Of a stretch of DNA of 64,000 nt, positions 16,328 to 25,665 are shown piece after piece. A program made the translations under genes and the position numbers. A model generated the notes under the pieces. That model saw only the letters and a program-made list of their open reading frames with translations. It was not told the DNA's origin and made no database searches. The stretch lies in NCBI RefSeq assembly GCF_043195095.1, contig NZ_JBAFWN010000014.1. The stretch is one strand, 5' to 3'. The stretch's first letter is position 1, and each line of letters starts with the position of its first letter. Source of the stretch: NCEH01 sp043195095. GTDB taxonomy: Bacteria > Pseudomonadota > Alphaproteobacteria > Rhizobiales > Xanthobacteraceae.

Positions 16328-17443
16328 ATGGCGCGTGTCGTTGATCCGTACGTGAAGGTGTCCTCGCCCCGCATCTTCCTGGTGCGGATGATTATCTTCC
16401 TCCTGCTCTGCGCCGCCCTCGCCGCGGTGCTCTACCAGCAGATCCAGGCCGCGTTCCTGAACAATCCCGGCCTCAACGCCGTGATCTTCGGCGTTCTGGC
16501 GGTGGGCATCATCCTCGCCATCCGGCAGGTGTCGCGGCTGTTCGCGGAAGTGGAATGGGTGAATTCCTTCCGCCTCGCCGATCCGGGCCTTGCCGTTGCC
16601 CGCGCGCCCACCCTGCTCGCGCCCATGGCCGCGCTGCTGGGCGACCGCATGGGACGCATGGCGATTTCCCAGGCGACCATGCGCTCGATCCTGGATTCCA
16701 TCGGCACGCGGCTCGACGAGGCGCGCGACACGGCGCGCTATCTCACCGGCCTGCTGGTGTTCCTCGGCCTGCTCGGCACCTTCTGGGGCCTGCTGGAGAC
16801 GGTCTCCTCCATCGGCGGGGTGATCTCCTCGCTGGAGGTGCGGCCCGACAGCGGCTCCATGTTCGACGAGATCAAGCGCGGACTCGCCGCGCCGCTCGCC
16901 GGCATGGGCATTTCTTTCTCGTCCTCCTTGTTCGGCCTCGCGGGCTCGCTGATCCTCGGCTTCCTCGATCTCCAGGCTGGCCAGGCGCAGAACCGCTTCT
17001 ATACCGACCTTGAGGACTGGCTCTCCACCACGGTGGACGATTTGCACGATCCTGTGGGGCCGATGCCGCGCGAGCGCATGCCCGCGCTCTCCGCCTTGCC
17101 CCCCGGGAGCGGGGCCTCGGGTGTTCCGGCCGCCCTTCCCCTCGCCCTGCCGCCCCCGCCGCAGCTGGATGTGGCGCCGCTGGTGGAGGCCATGGCGAAG
17201 CTGGAGCGCACATTGAACGAGGCCGGCTCCCAGCGCGTGACCTCGGCGGTCGCCCAATTGGCCGAGAGCCTCCAGGGCCTCGTCACCCACATGCGCTCCG
17301 AACAGGCGCTGATGAAGCAGATGATCGAGGTGCAGACCGGCCAGCAGGAGGAATTGCGGCGCATCGTCGACCGGCTGGACCAGACCCTCGACACCTATGC
17401 CGGGGACGAGCCGGAGCCCAGCCGTGGCGGCCGGGGGGCCTGA
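16328..17443 (+). CDS. MotA/TolQ/ExbB-like proton-channel protein
   Basis: The 371-residue protein has two N-terminal membrane segments (about 20-40 and 52-70). A cytosolic stretch follows, then a MotA/ExbB core with LTGLLVFLGLLGTFWGLLETV and LAAPLAGMGISFSSSLFGLAGSLILGF, the pair of pore helices typical of 5:2 stator channels. A 140-residue cytosolic tail is helical and Gln/Glu rich. It is separated by 2 bp from the OmpA-type partner, so the two probably form a proton-driven complex spanning to peptidoglycan. It is not near flagellar, tol or ton genes. The function is unknown. Confidence 0.88.
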   Translation: MARVVDPYVKVSSPRIFLVRMIIFLLLCAALAAVLYQQIQAAFLNNPGLNAVIFGVLAVGIILAIRQVSRLFAEVEWVNSFRLADPGLAVARAPTLLAPMAALLGDRMGRMAISQATMRSILDSIGTRLDEARDTARYLTGLLVFLGLLGTFWGLLETVSSIGGVISSLEVRPDSGSMFDEIKRGLAAPLAGMGISFSSSLFGLAGSLILGFLDLQAGQAQNRFYTDLEDWLSTTVDDLHDPVGPMPRERMPALSALPPGSGASGVPAALPLALPPPPQLDVAPLVEAMAKLERTLNEAGSQRVTSAVAQLAESLQGLVTHMRSEQALMKQMIEVQTGQQEELRRIVDRLDQTLDTYAGDEPEPSRGGRGA

Positions 17444-17445
17444 GC

Positions 17446-18465
17446 ATGGCCCTCGGCCGGCGCAGCCGCGAGCGCACCATTGATTACTGGCCCGGCTTCG
17501 TGGACGCCTTGTCCACCTTGCTGCTGGTGTTCATCTTCCTGCTCTCCGTGTTCATGATCACCCAGTTCTTCCTGACCCAGGACATCTCGGGCAAGGACGA
17601 CGCCATGCAGAAATTGCAGGCGCAGATCCGCCAGCTCACCGAGCTTCTGTCCCTGGAGCGGGCGACCGGGCTGACGGCGGAAGGCGAATTGAGCGCCCTG
17701 CGTGCCAGTCTCGACGCCACCACTGCCGAGCGCGACCGCCTCAAGGGGCAGCTGAGCGCGGCACCCGCCGCGCCCGATGCCTCGCGCGAACAGGCTCTTT
17801 CGCGTGAAGTGGACATCCAGAAGGACGCCGCCTCCCGCGCGCTCGCCCAGATCGAATTGCTGAACCAGCAGATCTCTGCTTTGCGGCGCCAGATGGCGGC
17901 GCTGGAAGAGGCGCTCAACGCCTCCGAGCAGCGCGACAAGGAAAGCCAAACCCGCATCGCCGACCTCGGCCAGCGGCTGAACGTGGCGCTGGCCCAGAGG
18001 GTGCAGGAACTGAGCCGATTCCGCTCCGAATTCTTCGGCCGCCTGCGCGAGATTCTCGGCAACCGGCCGGACATCCGCATCGTCGGCGATCGCTTCGTGT
18101 TCCAGTCCGAGGTGTTCTTCGACCGCGGCTCCGCCACCCCGCGCGCCGAGGCCCTGCCCGCGCTCGACCAGCTCGCCGGCGCCATCCTCGATCTGGAAAA
18201 GCAGATTCCACCGGATATTTCCTGGGCGCTGCGGGTGGACGGGCACACCGACACTCGCCCCATCTCGACCCCGCAATTTCCCTCCAACTGGGAATTGTCG
18301 GCGGCCCGCGCGATCGCGGTGGTGCAATATCTGATCGCCAAGGGCGTGCAGCCGACCCATCTCATCGCCGCCGGCTTCGGCGAATACCAGCCCATCGACC
18401 CCGGCACCACGGACGAGGCCCAGGCCCGCAACCGGCGCATCGAGCTGAAGCTGACCGAGCGCTGA
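17446..18465 (+). CDS. OmpA/MotB-like peptidoglycan-binding stator partner
   Basis: The 339-residue protein has one N-terminal membrane helix (YWPGFVDALSTLLLVFIFLLSVFM), with the Asp expected for proton relay in MotB-like plugs. A coiled coil follows (residues about 45-190), then a C-terminal OmpA domain: VDGHTDTRPI, NWELSAARAIAVVQYL, GFGEYQPI and ARNRRIELKL. It is coupled to the ExbB-like gene just upstream. The architecture equals MotB and ZorB, but with a long coiled coil. Its C-terminal peptidoglycan-binding residues look intact. Confidence 0.9.
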   Translation: MALGRRSRERTIDYWPGFVDALSTLLLVFIFLLSVFMITQFFLTQDISGKDDAMQKLQAQIRQLTELLSLERATGLTAEGELSALRASLDATTAERDRLKGQLSAAPAAPDASREQALSREVDIQKDAASRALAQIELLNQQISALRRQMAALEEALNASEQRDKESQTRIADLGQRLNVALAQRVQELSRFRSEFFGRLREILGNRPDIRIVGDRFVFQSEVFFDRGSATPRAEALPALDQLAGAILDLEKQIPPDISWALRVDGHTDTRPISTPQFPSNWELSAARAIAVVQYLIAKGVQPTHLIAAGFGEYQPIDPGTTDEAQARNRRIELKLTER

Positions 18466-18517
18466 TCACTCCCGAACGGCGCGCTTGACTCTCCCGCGCC
18501 GTTCCGGAATCTATAAA

Positions 18518-18532
18518 GAACAAATAGGGAAC
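18518..18532 (+). promoter_or_regulatory. LexA-binding SOS box
   Basis: GAACAAATAGGGAAC is an exact match to the alphaproteobacterial LexA consensus GAAC-N7-GAAC. It lies 126 bp before the imuA start and just downstream of the preceding gene, so it should repress imuA-imuB-dnaE2 until DNA damage. Confidence 0.88.
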
Positions 18533-18658
18533 ATGTGAGCGGCCCGGAAGGCGAAACCCGAAGGGCCGGCACACACGCTCCCGCGAACCCCCGGCATTTC
18601 GCACGGGCGGCCGCGCTTGCGCCGCTCGCGGGGATGCTGCCAGCGAAACGGACCGCCC

Positions 18659-19885
18659 ATGTCCAATCCGAGCGCGACTCGCGCTGCGGGCGAGCTTGCG
18701 CGCCTGCGGCGCTGCATTTCCGCCATCGAGCGGCGCGCGGACACCCCGCCTGCCCGCCCCCCCATGCCCTGGTCCGCAGGCGAGGAGGAAGACTGGAGCG
18801 CGCATGACTGGAACCAGGAGAATGGGAACCGGGAGAATGAGAACCGGGAAGGCTGGAATTGGGAGAATGGGACCGGCGCCGATGGCGGCCGCAGCCATGG
18901 CGACGGCGATGACGGCCGGAATGGTGGACCCTGGCGCGGGGCGGACCGGGAAGCCGTGCCGGCTTGCGCGCCTGGAGCCCGCATCCCCGCAGCGTCGATC
19001 CTGAATGGGTCTTCCCGCCCGGCGCCCGCGTCCTCTGCCGCATCCCAGACGCGGATTTCCGGCGACGGCTCGGCGCACGGCGGGCACTCCACCGGCGCAC
19101 GCGCGCAAAACCAGACACACGAACAAGACCAGGCACGTGAGCGGGAGCCCGCGCAAGAACACGCCCCGCTCAACGATCCCAGCGCCTCCCTGTCCCCACC
19201 CCACCCGCTCCTGCCCCTCGGCCTCCCGCCTCTGGACGCGGCGCTGGGCGGCGGGCTTGCCCTCGGCGCGCTGCACGAGGCGGCGGCCCGCGGCCCCGGC
19301 GCGGAAGCCGCCCTCACCGCCTTCGCCCTCGCGCTCGCGGCCCGCGCCGCGTTCCAGCTCAAGCGCCCGGTGCTGATGGTGCAGCACGAGCTGGCGGAGC
19401 TGGAGGGCGGCAGCCTCTATGCGCCCGGCCTTGCCGAACTCGGCCTGTGCGGCGGGGCGCTGGTTCTGGTGCGGGTGCGCAAGCCGCAGGACGTGCTGTT
19501 CGCGATGGAGGAGGGCCTCAAATGCGGCGGCCTGTCCGCCGTGCTCGGCGAAGTGGGCACGGCCTTTCCCGAGGCCCTCACGGCCACCCGGCGGCTGTCG
19601 CTCGCGGCGCGCGCGCATCCGGTGCTCGGCCTGCTGCTGCGCCAGCGGCCGGACCCCGCCGCCTGCGCCGCCCTCACCCGCTGGGCGATCGCGCCCACCA
19701 TGAGCACGCCGCACGATTCTTATGGCGGGCTCGGCCTGCCGACCCTGGAGGCCGCCTTGATGCGCAACCGCCTCGGCCCGCTGGGACGCTGGACCCTGTC
19801 CCTGGCCGGCCCGGCCTTCCTTTCGGCCGCGCCCGCCCGCGCCGTTCCCCACCATCCCAGCCATGCGCGCGAGGCCGGATCATGA
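18659..19885 (+). CDS. imuA: ImuA, RecA-like SOS mutagenesis protein
   Basis: The 408-residue protein has a short helical N-terminus (GELARLRRCISAIERR) and a RecA/SulA-like core from about residue 188 (LGLPPLDAALGGGLALGALHE...). ImuA acts with ImuB and the DnaE2 polymerase in damage-induced mutagenesis. Normal ImuA proteins are about 230-280 residues. Here a low-complexity stretch of about 140 residues is inserted (residues about 45-185), rich in Asn, Glu, Gly and Trp and built on a short DNA repeat at 18801-18875. Its TGA overlaps the imuB ATG. The start at 18659 follows the SOS box; there is no strong Shine-Dalgarno. Confidence 0.88.
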   Translation: MSNPSATRAAGELARLRRCISAIERRADTPPARPPMPWSAGEEEDWSAHDWNQENGNRENENREGWNWENGTGADGGRSHGDGDDGRNGGPWRGADREAVPACAPGARIPAASILNGSSRPAPASSAASQTRISGDGSAHGGHSTGARAQNQTHEQDQAREREPAQEHAPLNDPSASLSPPHPLLPLGLPPLDAALGGGLALGALHEAAARGPGAEAALTAFALALAARAAFQLKRPVLMVQHELAELEGGSLYAPGLAELGLCGGALVLVRVRKPQDVLFAMEEGLKCGGLSAVLGEVGTAFPEALTATRRLSLAARAHPVLGLLLRQRPDPAACAALTRWAIAPTMSTPHDSYGGLGLPTLEAALMRNRLGPLGRWTLSLAGPAFLSAAPARAVPHHPSHAREAGS

Positions 19886-21891
19886 CCTTAGCTCCCGTCT
19901 CGCCCCCCGCCGCCGGCCGGCGCTATCTGTGCCTGTGGCTGAACCGCCTTTCCACCGACCGCATCGAGCGCAGCTTGCCGCCCGAGATGCGCGCGGCCCC
20001 GCGCGCCACCCTCCTCATGGAAAAGAGCGCGCTGCGGCTCGCCGCGCTCAACACCGCCGCGCGCGGCCTCGGCCTCGTGCCGGGCCTCTCTTTGGCGGAT
20101 GCCCGAGCGCGCCATCCCGAGCTTCAGGTGGCGGACCATGCGGCCGAGGCGGACGCGCGCCTGCTCGGCCATGTGGCCGACGCCTGCGAGCGCTATACGC
20201 CGCTGCTCGCCCTCGATGCGCCGGATACCCTGATCCTGGACATTTCCGGCTGCGCCCATCTGTTCGGCGGCGAGCGCGCCCTGGTGGGCGACCTGCGCGC
20301 CCGCGTCATGGCGCGGGGTTATTCCAACCGCGCCGCGATCGCCGCCACCATCGGCGCCGCCTGGGCGCTCGCGCATTTCGGCGCCCGCCCCGCCCTGGTG
20401 GCGGAAGAGGGCGCCGACCTTGCCGCCTTGCTCGCCCCCTTGCCGCTCGCCGCTTTGCGGCTGGACGCGGGGGGTCTTGCCGCTCTTTCCCGGCTCGGCT
20501 TCACGCGGATCGGCGATCTCGCCGGCAAGCCGCGCGCGCCGCTCACCGCGCGCTTCGGCGCCGACCTGCTGCGGCGGCTCGACCAGGCGACCGGCCTTGC
20601 GCGGGAGCCCGTGGACCATCGCTTTCCCCCGCCGCGCTTCTGCGCCGAGCGCAGCCTGTCCGACCCCATCGAGCGCACCGAGGACGTGCTCGGCCTTGCC
20701 CATCATCTCGCCACCAAGCTGGACCCCGCCCTCGCGCGCGCGGGCCAGGGCGCGCGGCATCTGGAACTGACCCTGTTCCGCGTGGATGGGCAGGTGACGC
20801 GGCTGAAGGTGGGCGCGAGCCGGCCGCTGCGCGATCCCCTCGCCATCCGCCGCCTGTTCGCGGAGAAGGTGGCACAGGTGGCGAGCCTGGATGCCGGCTT
20901 CGGCTTCGACCTGCTGCGCCTCGGCGTCACCTTGGCCGAGGACATGGCGCCCCACCAGCATGGCTTCGAGGCCCGGCAGGCGGAGGAGGCCGCCCTGGAC
21001 GGCCTCGTGGACCGGCTCGCTGCCCGCTTCGGCGCCGCGCGGGTGCAGCACCTCGAGGTTCGGGACGCGCATCTTCCCGAGGAGGCAGGACAGGCCACCG
21101 CCCTGGCGCGCAAGCGCCTGCCGTTCGATGCCGGCGCGCTCGCCGACCCGGCGCACGCCATGGCCGGCAACGATGCCCTTCCAGCCGGGCCGGACCAAGC
21201 TTTTGCGCCCCCTGAACCCCAAAGCGGAGAAGACCGGCAGAAAGGAGAGGAGGGGCAAGCCATCCCCTTCCCCGCGCGTCCCCGCCCCGACCTGCGTCCC
21301 GCTTTGCCCACCGTCGATCCGACGCGGCCTTCCTCCGTCCTGATCGCGGTTTCGATCCCTTTGCCGCGCGCGCCGGAGGCCGCGATATCGGCCCCGCCGC
21401 CGCAGACATCGGTTTCTCACCCGCGTGCGGTTATCGGCCCGCCCCTTCCTGACCGCCCGGCGGTGCGCCGCGCCGCCGTTCCCCATAGGCCAGCCGCGCG
21501 CCCAGACGCCGGTGGCGCCGTGCGGCCGCAGCGCCTGTTCGCCGCGCCCGAGGCGGTGGAAGCCGTGGCCGAGGTGCCGGACGGCGCCCCCGTGCGCTTC
21601 CGCTGGCGCCGCCGCATTCATCATGTGGCGCGCGTGGAAGGGCCCGAGCGCATCGCTGCACCCTGGTGGCGCGAACCCGCCCTGCGCCTCGCGTGGCTGC
21701 CCCCCGCGCATCCGGACGCCGGGCTCCAAGGGCCGTTCCCCGACGCGCTCTCCGGCGCGCTCCACAACCCGACGCGAGATTATTTTCGCGTGGAAACGAA
21801 AGACGGCCTGCGCCTCTGGCTGTTCCGCGCCGGGCTCTATGGGGCGGAAACCAGCCGACCCGCCTGGTATGTGCATGGGCTGTTCGCATGA
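19882..21891 (+). CDS. imuB: ImuB, Y-family polymerase-like protein
   Basis: The 669-residue protein begins with RRYLCLWLNRLSTDRIER and holds LDTLILDISGCAHLFGGE-like residues (LDISGC about 119-124), as in other ImuB proteins that resemble Y-family polymerases but lack the full catalytic acidic triad. It is thought to bridge DnaE2 and the sliding clamp. The central thumb/finger part (GDLAGKPRAPLTARFG, RFCAERSLSDPIE) and a proline-rich C-terminal region (residues about 430-560) are present. The ATG overlaps the imuA stop and its own stop overlaps the dnaE2 start (ATGA both times), indicating tight coupling. Confidence 0.93.
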   Translation: MTLAPVSPPAAGRRYLCLWLNRLSTDRIERSLPPEMRAAPRATLLMEKSALRLAALNTAARGLGLVPGLSLADARARHPELQVADHAAEADARLLGHVADACERYTPLLALDAPDTLILDISGCAHLFGGERALVGDLRARVMARGYSNRAAIAATIGAAWALAHFGARPALVAEEGADLAALLAPLPLAALRLDAGGLAALSRLGFTRIGDLAGKPRAPLTARFGADLLRRLDQATGLAREPVDHRFPPPRFCAERSLSDPIERTEDVLGLAHHLATKLDPALARAGQGARHLELTLFRVDGQVTRLKVGASRPLRDPLAIRRLFAEKVAQVASLDAGFGFDLLRLGVTLAEDMAPHQHGFEARQAEEAALDGLVDRLAARFGAARVQHLEVRDAHLPEEAGQATALARKRLPFDAGALADPAHAMAGNDALPAGPDQAFAPPEPQSGEDRQKGEEGQAIPFPARPRPDLRPALPTVDPTRPSSVLIAVSIPLPRAPEAAISAPPPQTSVSHPRAVIGPPLPDRPAVRRAAVPHRPAARPDAGGAVRPQRLFAAPEAVEAVAEVPDGAPVRFRWRRRIHHVARVEGPERIAAPWWREPALRLAWLPPAHPDAGLQGPFPDALSGALHNPTRDYFRVETKDGLRLWLFRAGLYGAETSRPAWYVHGLFA

Positions 21892-24800
21892 GCGGCGCTC
21901 TCCTCACCCCCACCTTCCCCGGCCGCTCCGGCCCGCGCCCCGCCCCGCCCGTCCCGCCTTATGTGGAATTGGCCGCCACCAGCAATTTCTCCTTCCTCCA
22001 CGGCGCCTCGCATCCGGAAGATCAGGTGCGGCAGGCGCACGCGCTCGGCCATCGCGGCATCGGCATCGCCGACCGCAACACATTGGCCGGCGTGGTGCGG
22101 GCCCATTCCATGGCGAAAACGCTGGATTTTCCCCTCGCCATCGGCGCCCGGCTGGTGTTCTGCGACGGCACGCCGGACATCCTCGCCTATCCCATCGACC
22201 GGCCCGCCTATGGCCGGCTCTGCCGCCTGCTCACCACCGGCAACATGCGGGCGGAGAAGGGCGATTGCCGCCTCACCCGCGCCGATTTGCTGGATTTCCA
22301 GGAGGGCCTGTGCCTCGCCGTGCTGCCGCCGCGCCGGCCGCCCGACACCTTCACGACATTCCTTAGCCAGCTTAAAGAAGCCGCGCCCGATCGGCTCTGG
22401 CTCGCCGCGGCCCTCGCCCATGGCGGGGACGACGCGCGCCGCCTCGCCCGCCTCGCAGACCTCGCGCGGCGCGCGCGCCTGCCGGTGCTGGCGGTGGGGG
22501 ATGCGCTCTATCATGCGCCGGAGCAGCGCCCGCTGCACGATATCCTCACCTGCATCCGCACCCATGTGACGCTGGATGCCGCCGGCACGCGCCTTGCCCC
22601 CAATGCCGAGCGGCACCTCAAGCCGCCCGCCGAAATGGCGCGCCTGTTCCGCGCCTTGCCGGAAGCGGTGGCGGAGAGCCTGGCCTTTTTCTCGCGGCTG
22701 GATTTCTCCCTGGACCAGTTGAAGCCCACCTATCCGCGCGAGGCGCGCGACGGCTTCGCCTCGCCGCAGGCGGCGCTGGAAGCGCTGGCCTGGACAGGGG
22801 CGCGCACGCGCTATCCCGAAGGCATACCGGACAAGGTGCGCACCACCTTGGCGCACGAACTCGGCCTCATCGCCGAGCTCGGCTATGCGCCCTATTTCCT
22901 CACGGTGGACGAGATCGTCCGCTTTGCCCGTGGCGCCGGCATCCTGTGCCAGGGCCGCGGCTCGGCGGCCAATTCCGCGGTGTGCTTCTGCCTCGGCCTC
23001 ACCGAGGTGGACCCGATGAAATCCGCCCTGCTGTTCGAGCGCTTCATCTCCCGCAACCGAAACGAACCGCCCGACATCGACATTGATTTCGAGCACGAGC
23101 GGCGCGGCGAGGTGCTGCAATTCGTCTACCAGCGCTATGGCGCGGCCCATGCGGGGCTTGCCGCCACCACCATCACCTATCGCACCCGCTCGGCGGTGCG
23201 CGAGGTGGGCAAGGTGCTCGGCCTCTCGGAGGATACGGTGGGGGCGCTCGCCGGCTCCATCTGGGGCTGGTCCTCCGGCGGGGTGAAGGCGGAAGAGGCG
23301 GTGCGCCTCGGCCTCGATCCCACCGACCGACGGCTCGGCCTGACGCTGGAACTCTCCCGCGCGCTGATCGGCTTTCCGCGCCACCTCTCCCAGCATGTGG
23401 GCGGCATGGTGGTGACCCACGACCGGCTGGACGAGACCGTGCCGCTCACCCGCTCGGCCATGGACGAGCGCCCCATCATCGAATGGAACAAGGACGATCT
23501 GGAAGCCGTCGGCCTGCTGAAGGTGGATGTGCTGGCGCTCGGCATGCTCACCGCGATCCAGAAGTGCTTCGCTTTGCTCAACACCCGGTACGGGCAGGAT
23601 TTCAAGCGCATCTGCGACATCCCGCCGGACGATAAGCGCGTCTACGCCATGCTCCAGCGCGCCGATTCCATCGGCGTGTTCCAAGTGGAGAGCCGCGCCC
23701 AGCAGACCATGCTGCCGCGCCTCAAGCCGACGAAATTCGAGGATCTGGTGGTGGAGGTGGCGATCGTGCGCCCGGGCCCGATCCAGGGCGGCATGGTCCA
23801 TCCCTATCTGCGCCGCAAGCAGGGGCTGGACAAGGTGGTCTATCCCTCGCCCGAGCTGAAGGAGGTGCTGGAAGGCACGCTCGGCGTGCCGCTGTTCCAG
23901 GAACAGGCCATGCAGATCGCCATCGTCGGCGCCGGCTTCACGGCGGAGGAGGCCGACAAGCTGCGGCGCGCCATGGCCACCTTCAAGCATGTGGGCACCA
24001 TCGACACGTTCAAGGGCAAGCTGATCCGCGGCATGCTGGCCAAGGGCTATGAACGCGCCTTCGCGGAAAGCCTGTGGCAGCAAATCCAGGGCTTCGGCTC
24101 CTACGGCTTTCCCCGTTCCCATGCCGAGAGCTTCGCGCTGCTGGTCTATGTCTCGGCCTGGATCAAGTGCCATTATCCCGATGTGTTCGCCGCCGGCCTG
24201 CTGAACGCCTGGCCCATGGGCTTCTATGCCCCCGCCCAATTGGTGCGCGACGCCGCCGAGCACGGGGTCGAGATCCGTCCCGTCGATATCAATTCATCGC
24301 ACTGGGATCATACGCTGGAAGCGGAGGACGGCGCCGCTGCCCTTTCGGCCCCTCCCGCAGAGGCGGTCGATCACGAGCTCTCCCTCCTCAAGGCTATGCC
24401 CCCTCTCTCCCGTTTGCGGGGGAGGGCTGGGGAGGGGGAAGAGGGAGGACGTGCAGAGTCGGAACTGCCCGGAGGAAGAGAAGGCGCACCGGTGTCCCGC
24501 CCGCAAAGCCCCCATTCCCGTCCCGCCGCACGCCCGTGCCCCGAGGCGGCGTGCCCCCTCCCCGACCTTCCCCCGCAAGCGGGAGAGGGAGCAAGCCAGC
24601 TCGCGCAGGAACAAGGCCGCCGCACACCCGCCGCCGGGCGCCTCCACCCGCGCCATGGCGACATGGCCGGCGATGTTGCAACCACCCATGCCCTGCGGCT
24701 CGGCCTGCGGCAGATCGAGGGCCTGCACGAGGAGGCCGGCCGGCGCATCGCCGCCTTGCGCGGGCCGGGCTATGATTGCGTGCGCGACCTGTGGCTGCGC

Positions 24801-25559
24801 ACGGGCCTGTCACCCGCCGTGCTGGAGCGCCTCGCCGATGCCGACGCCTTCCGTTCCCTGGGGCTCGACCGGCGCGCCGCGCTCTGGGCGGTGCGCGGCC
24901 TGCGCCGGGCCGGCGACAAGGACGATCTGCCTTTGTTCCGCGCCGCCTCGGCGGCCCGCGAAGAGAGCGTGCGCGAGGCGGAGGTGGCGCTTCCGGTCCT
25001 GCCGCCGGGCGCGCAGGTGATTGCCGACTACCGGCATCTGAAACTGTCGCTGAAATCCCATCCGCTGGCCTTCCTGCGCCCCCGACTCACCCAACGCGGC
25101 GTGACGCCCAACGGCCGTCTGCCGGGGCTGGCGAGCGGGCGGCGCCTCACGCTCGCCGGGCTGGTGCTGGTGCGCCAGCGGCCGGGCACCGCGAGCGGCG
25201 TCATTTTCATGACCATCGAGGACGAGCAGGCCTTCGCCAATGTCATCGTCTGGCCCCGCGTGTTCGAGACCTTCCGCCCGCAGGTGATGGGCGCGCGCCT
25301 GGTGGGCGTCACCGGCCGGCTGCAGAACGAGAGCAGCGTCATCCACCTGGTGGCGGAAAAGATCGAGGATTGGAGCCATCTCATCGACGAGCTGGACCGG
25401 GACGGCTCGCCCATAAATCCCGCCATGCCGCCCGACGAGGCCAAACGCGGCCCCGGGCGCGATCCGCGCGACCCCAAAGAGGCGCCGCACCGCCGGCACC
25501 CCGCCCCCCTGGTGCCCGCCAATGCCCCCGCCTTGCCGAAAGGACGGAATTTCCATTGA
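21888..25559 (+). CDS. dnaE2: Error-prone DNA polymerase DnaE2 (ImuC) with an in-frame palindromic insertion
   Basis: The 1223-residue protein is a C-family polymerase. The PHP domain opens YVELAATSNFSFLHGASHPEDQ. The catalytic PDIDIDFEHERR carries Asp396, Asp398 and Asp400, followed by QHVGGMVVTHD and VEVAIVRPGPIQGGMVHPY. A C-terminal OB fold follows (LTLAGLVLVRQRPGTASGV). It copies over lesions with ImuA/ImuB in SOS. Most DnaE2 proteins are about 1050-1110 residues; the surplus lies at residues about 818-930, before THALRLGLRQIEGL. There a palindromic DNA repeat (24399-24590) is read through in frame. The polymerase motifs are intact, so it is probably functional, with a surface loop. Confidence 0.95.
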   Translation: MSGALLTPTFPGRSGPRPAPPVPPYVELAATSNFSFLHGASHPEDQVRQAHALGHRGIGIADRNTLAGVVRAHSMAKTLDFPLAIGARLVFCDGTPDILAYPIDRPAYGRLCRLLTTGNMRAEKGDCRLTRADLLDFQEGLCLAVLPPRRPPDTFTTFLSQLKEAAPDRLWLAAALAHGGDDARRLARLADLARRARLPVLAVGDALYHAPEQRPLHDILTCIRTHVTLDAAGTRLAPNAERHLKPPAEMARLFRALPEAVAESLAFFSRLDFSLDQLKPTYPREARDGFASPQAALEALAWTGARTRYPEGIPDKVRTTLAHELGLIAELGYAPYFLTVDEIVRFARGAGILCQGRGSAANSAVCFCLGLTEVDPMKSALLFERFISRNRNEPPDIDIDFEHERRGEVLQFVYQRYGAAHAGLAATTITYRTRSAVREVGKVLGLSEDTVGALAGSIWGWSSGGVKAEEAVRLGLDPTDRRLGLTLELSRALIGFPRHLSQHVGGMVVTHDRLDETVPLTRSAMDERPIIEWNKDDLEAVGLLKVDVLALGMLTAIQKCFALLNTRYGQDFKRICDIPPDDKRVYAMLQRADSIGVFQVESRAQQTMLPRLKPTKFEDLVVEVAIVRPGPIQGGMVHPYLRRKQGLDKVVYPSPELKEVLEGTLGVPLFQEQAMQIAIVGAGFTAEEADKLRRAMATFKHVGTIDTFKGKLIRGMLAKGYERAFAESLWQQIQGFGSYGFPRSHAESFALLVYVSAWIKCHYPDVFAAGLLNAWPMGFYAPAQLVRDAAEHGVEIRPVDINSSHWDHTLEAEDGAAALSAPPAEAVDHELSLLKAMPPLSRLRGRAGEGEEGGRAESELPGGREGAPVSRPQSPHSRPAARPCPEAACPLPDLPPQAGEGASQLAQEQGRRTPAAGRLHPRHGDMAGDVATTHALRLGLRQIEGLHEEAGRRIAALRGPGYDCVRDLWLRTGLSPAVLERLADADAFRSLGLDRRAALWAVRGLRRAGDKDDLPLFRAASAAREESVREAEVALPVLPPGAQVIADYRHLKLSLKSHPLAFLRPRLTQRGVTPNGRLPGLASGRRLTLAGLVLVRQRPGTASGVIFMTIEDEQAFANVIVWPRVFETFRPQVMGARLVGVTGRLQNESSVIHLVAEKIEDWSHLIDELDRDGSPINPAMPPDEAKRGPGRDPRDPKEAPHRRHPAPLVPANAPALPKGRNFH
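24399..24590. repeat. Palindromic repeat element inside dnaE2
   Basis: Two arms of about 40 bp, 24399-24438 (CCCCCTCTCTCCCGTTTGCG onward) and 24553-24590, are inverted copies of each other around a 115-bp centre. The same arm sequence, again as an inverted pair but in mirrored order, occurs between genes at 34926-35048. The frame of dnaE2 stays open through it. Confidence 0.85.
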
Positions 25560-25665
25560 GGCCACCGATCGCGCAGTCGATCCCGCATCGGCTGTGACGG
25601 TATCGCGCGGCCGCAAAAGGCAAAACCCAATTGACGCGGAAACACCCCTGGGCTCACCTCGGCCC

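Noticed and set aside
16328..18465. Zorya anti-phage system
   Set aside because: ZorA/B-like architecture is present, but no ZorC/D/E helicase or nuclease gene lies next to it; the neighbours are a phosphatase and imuA.
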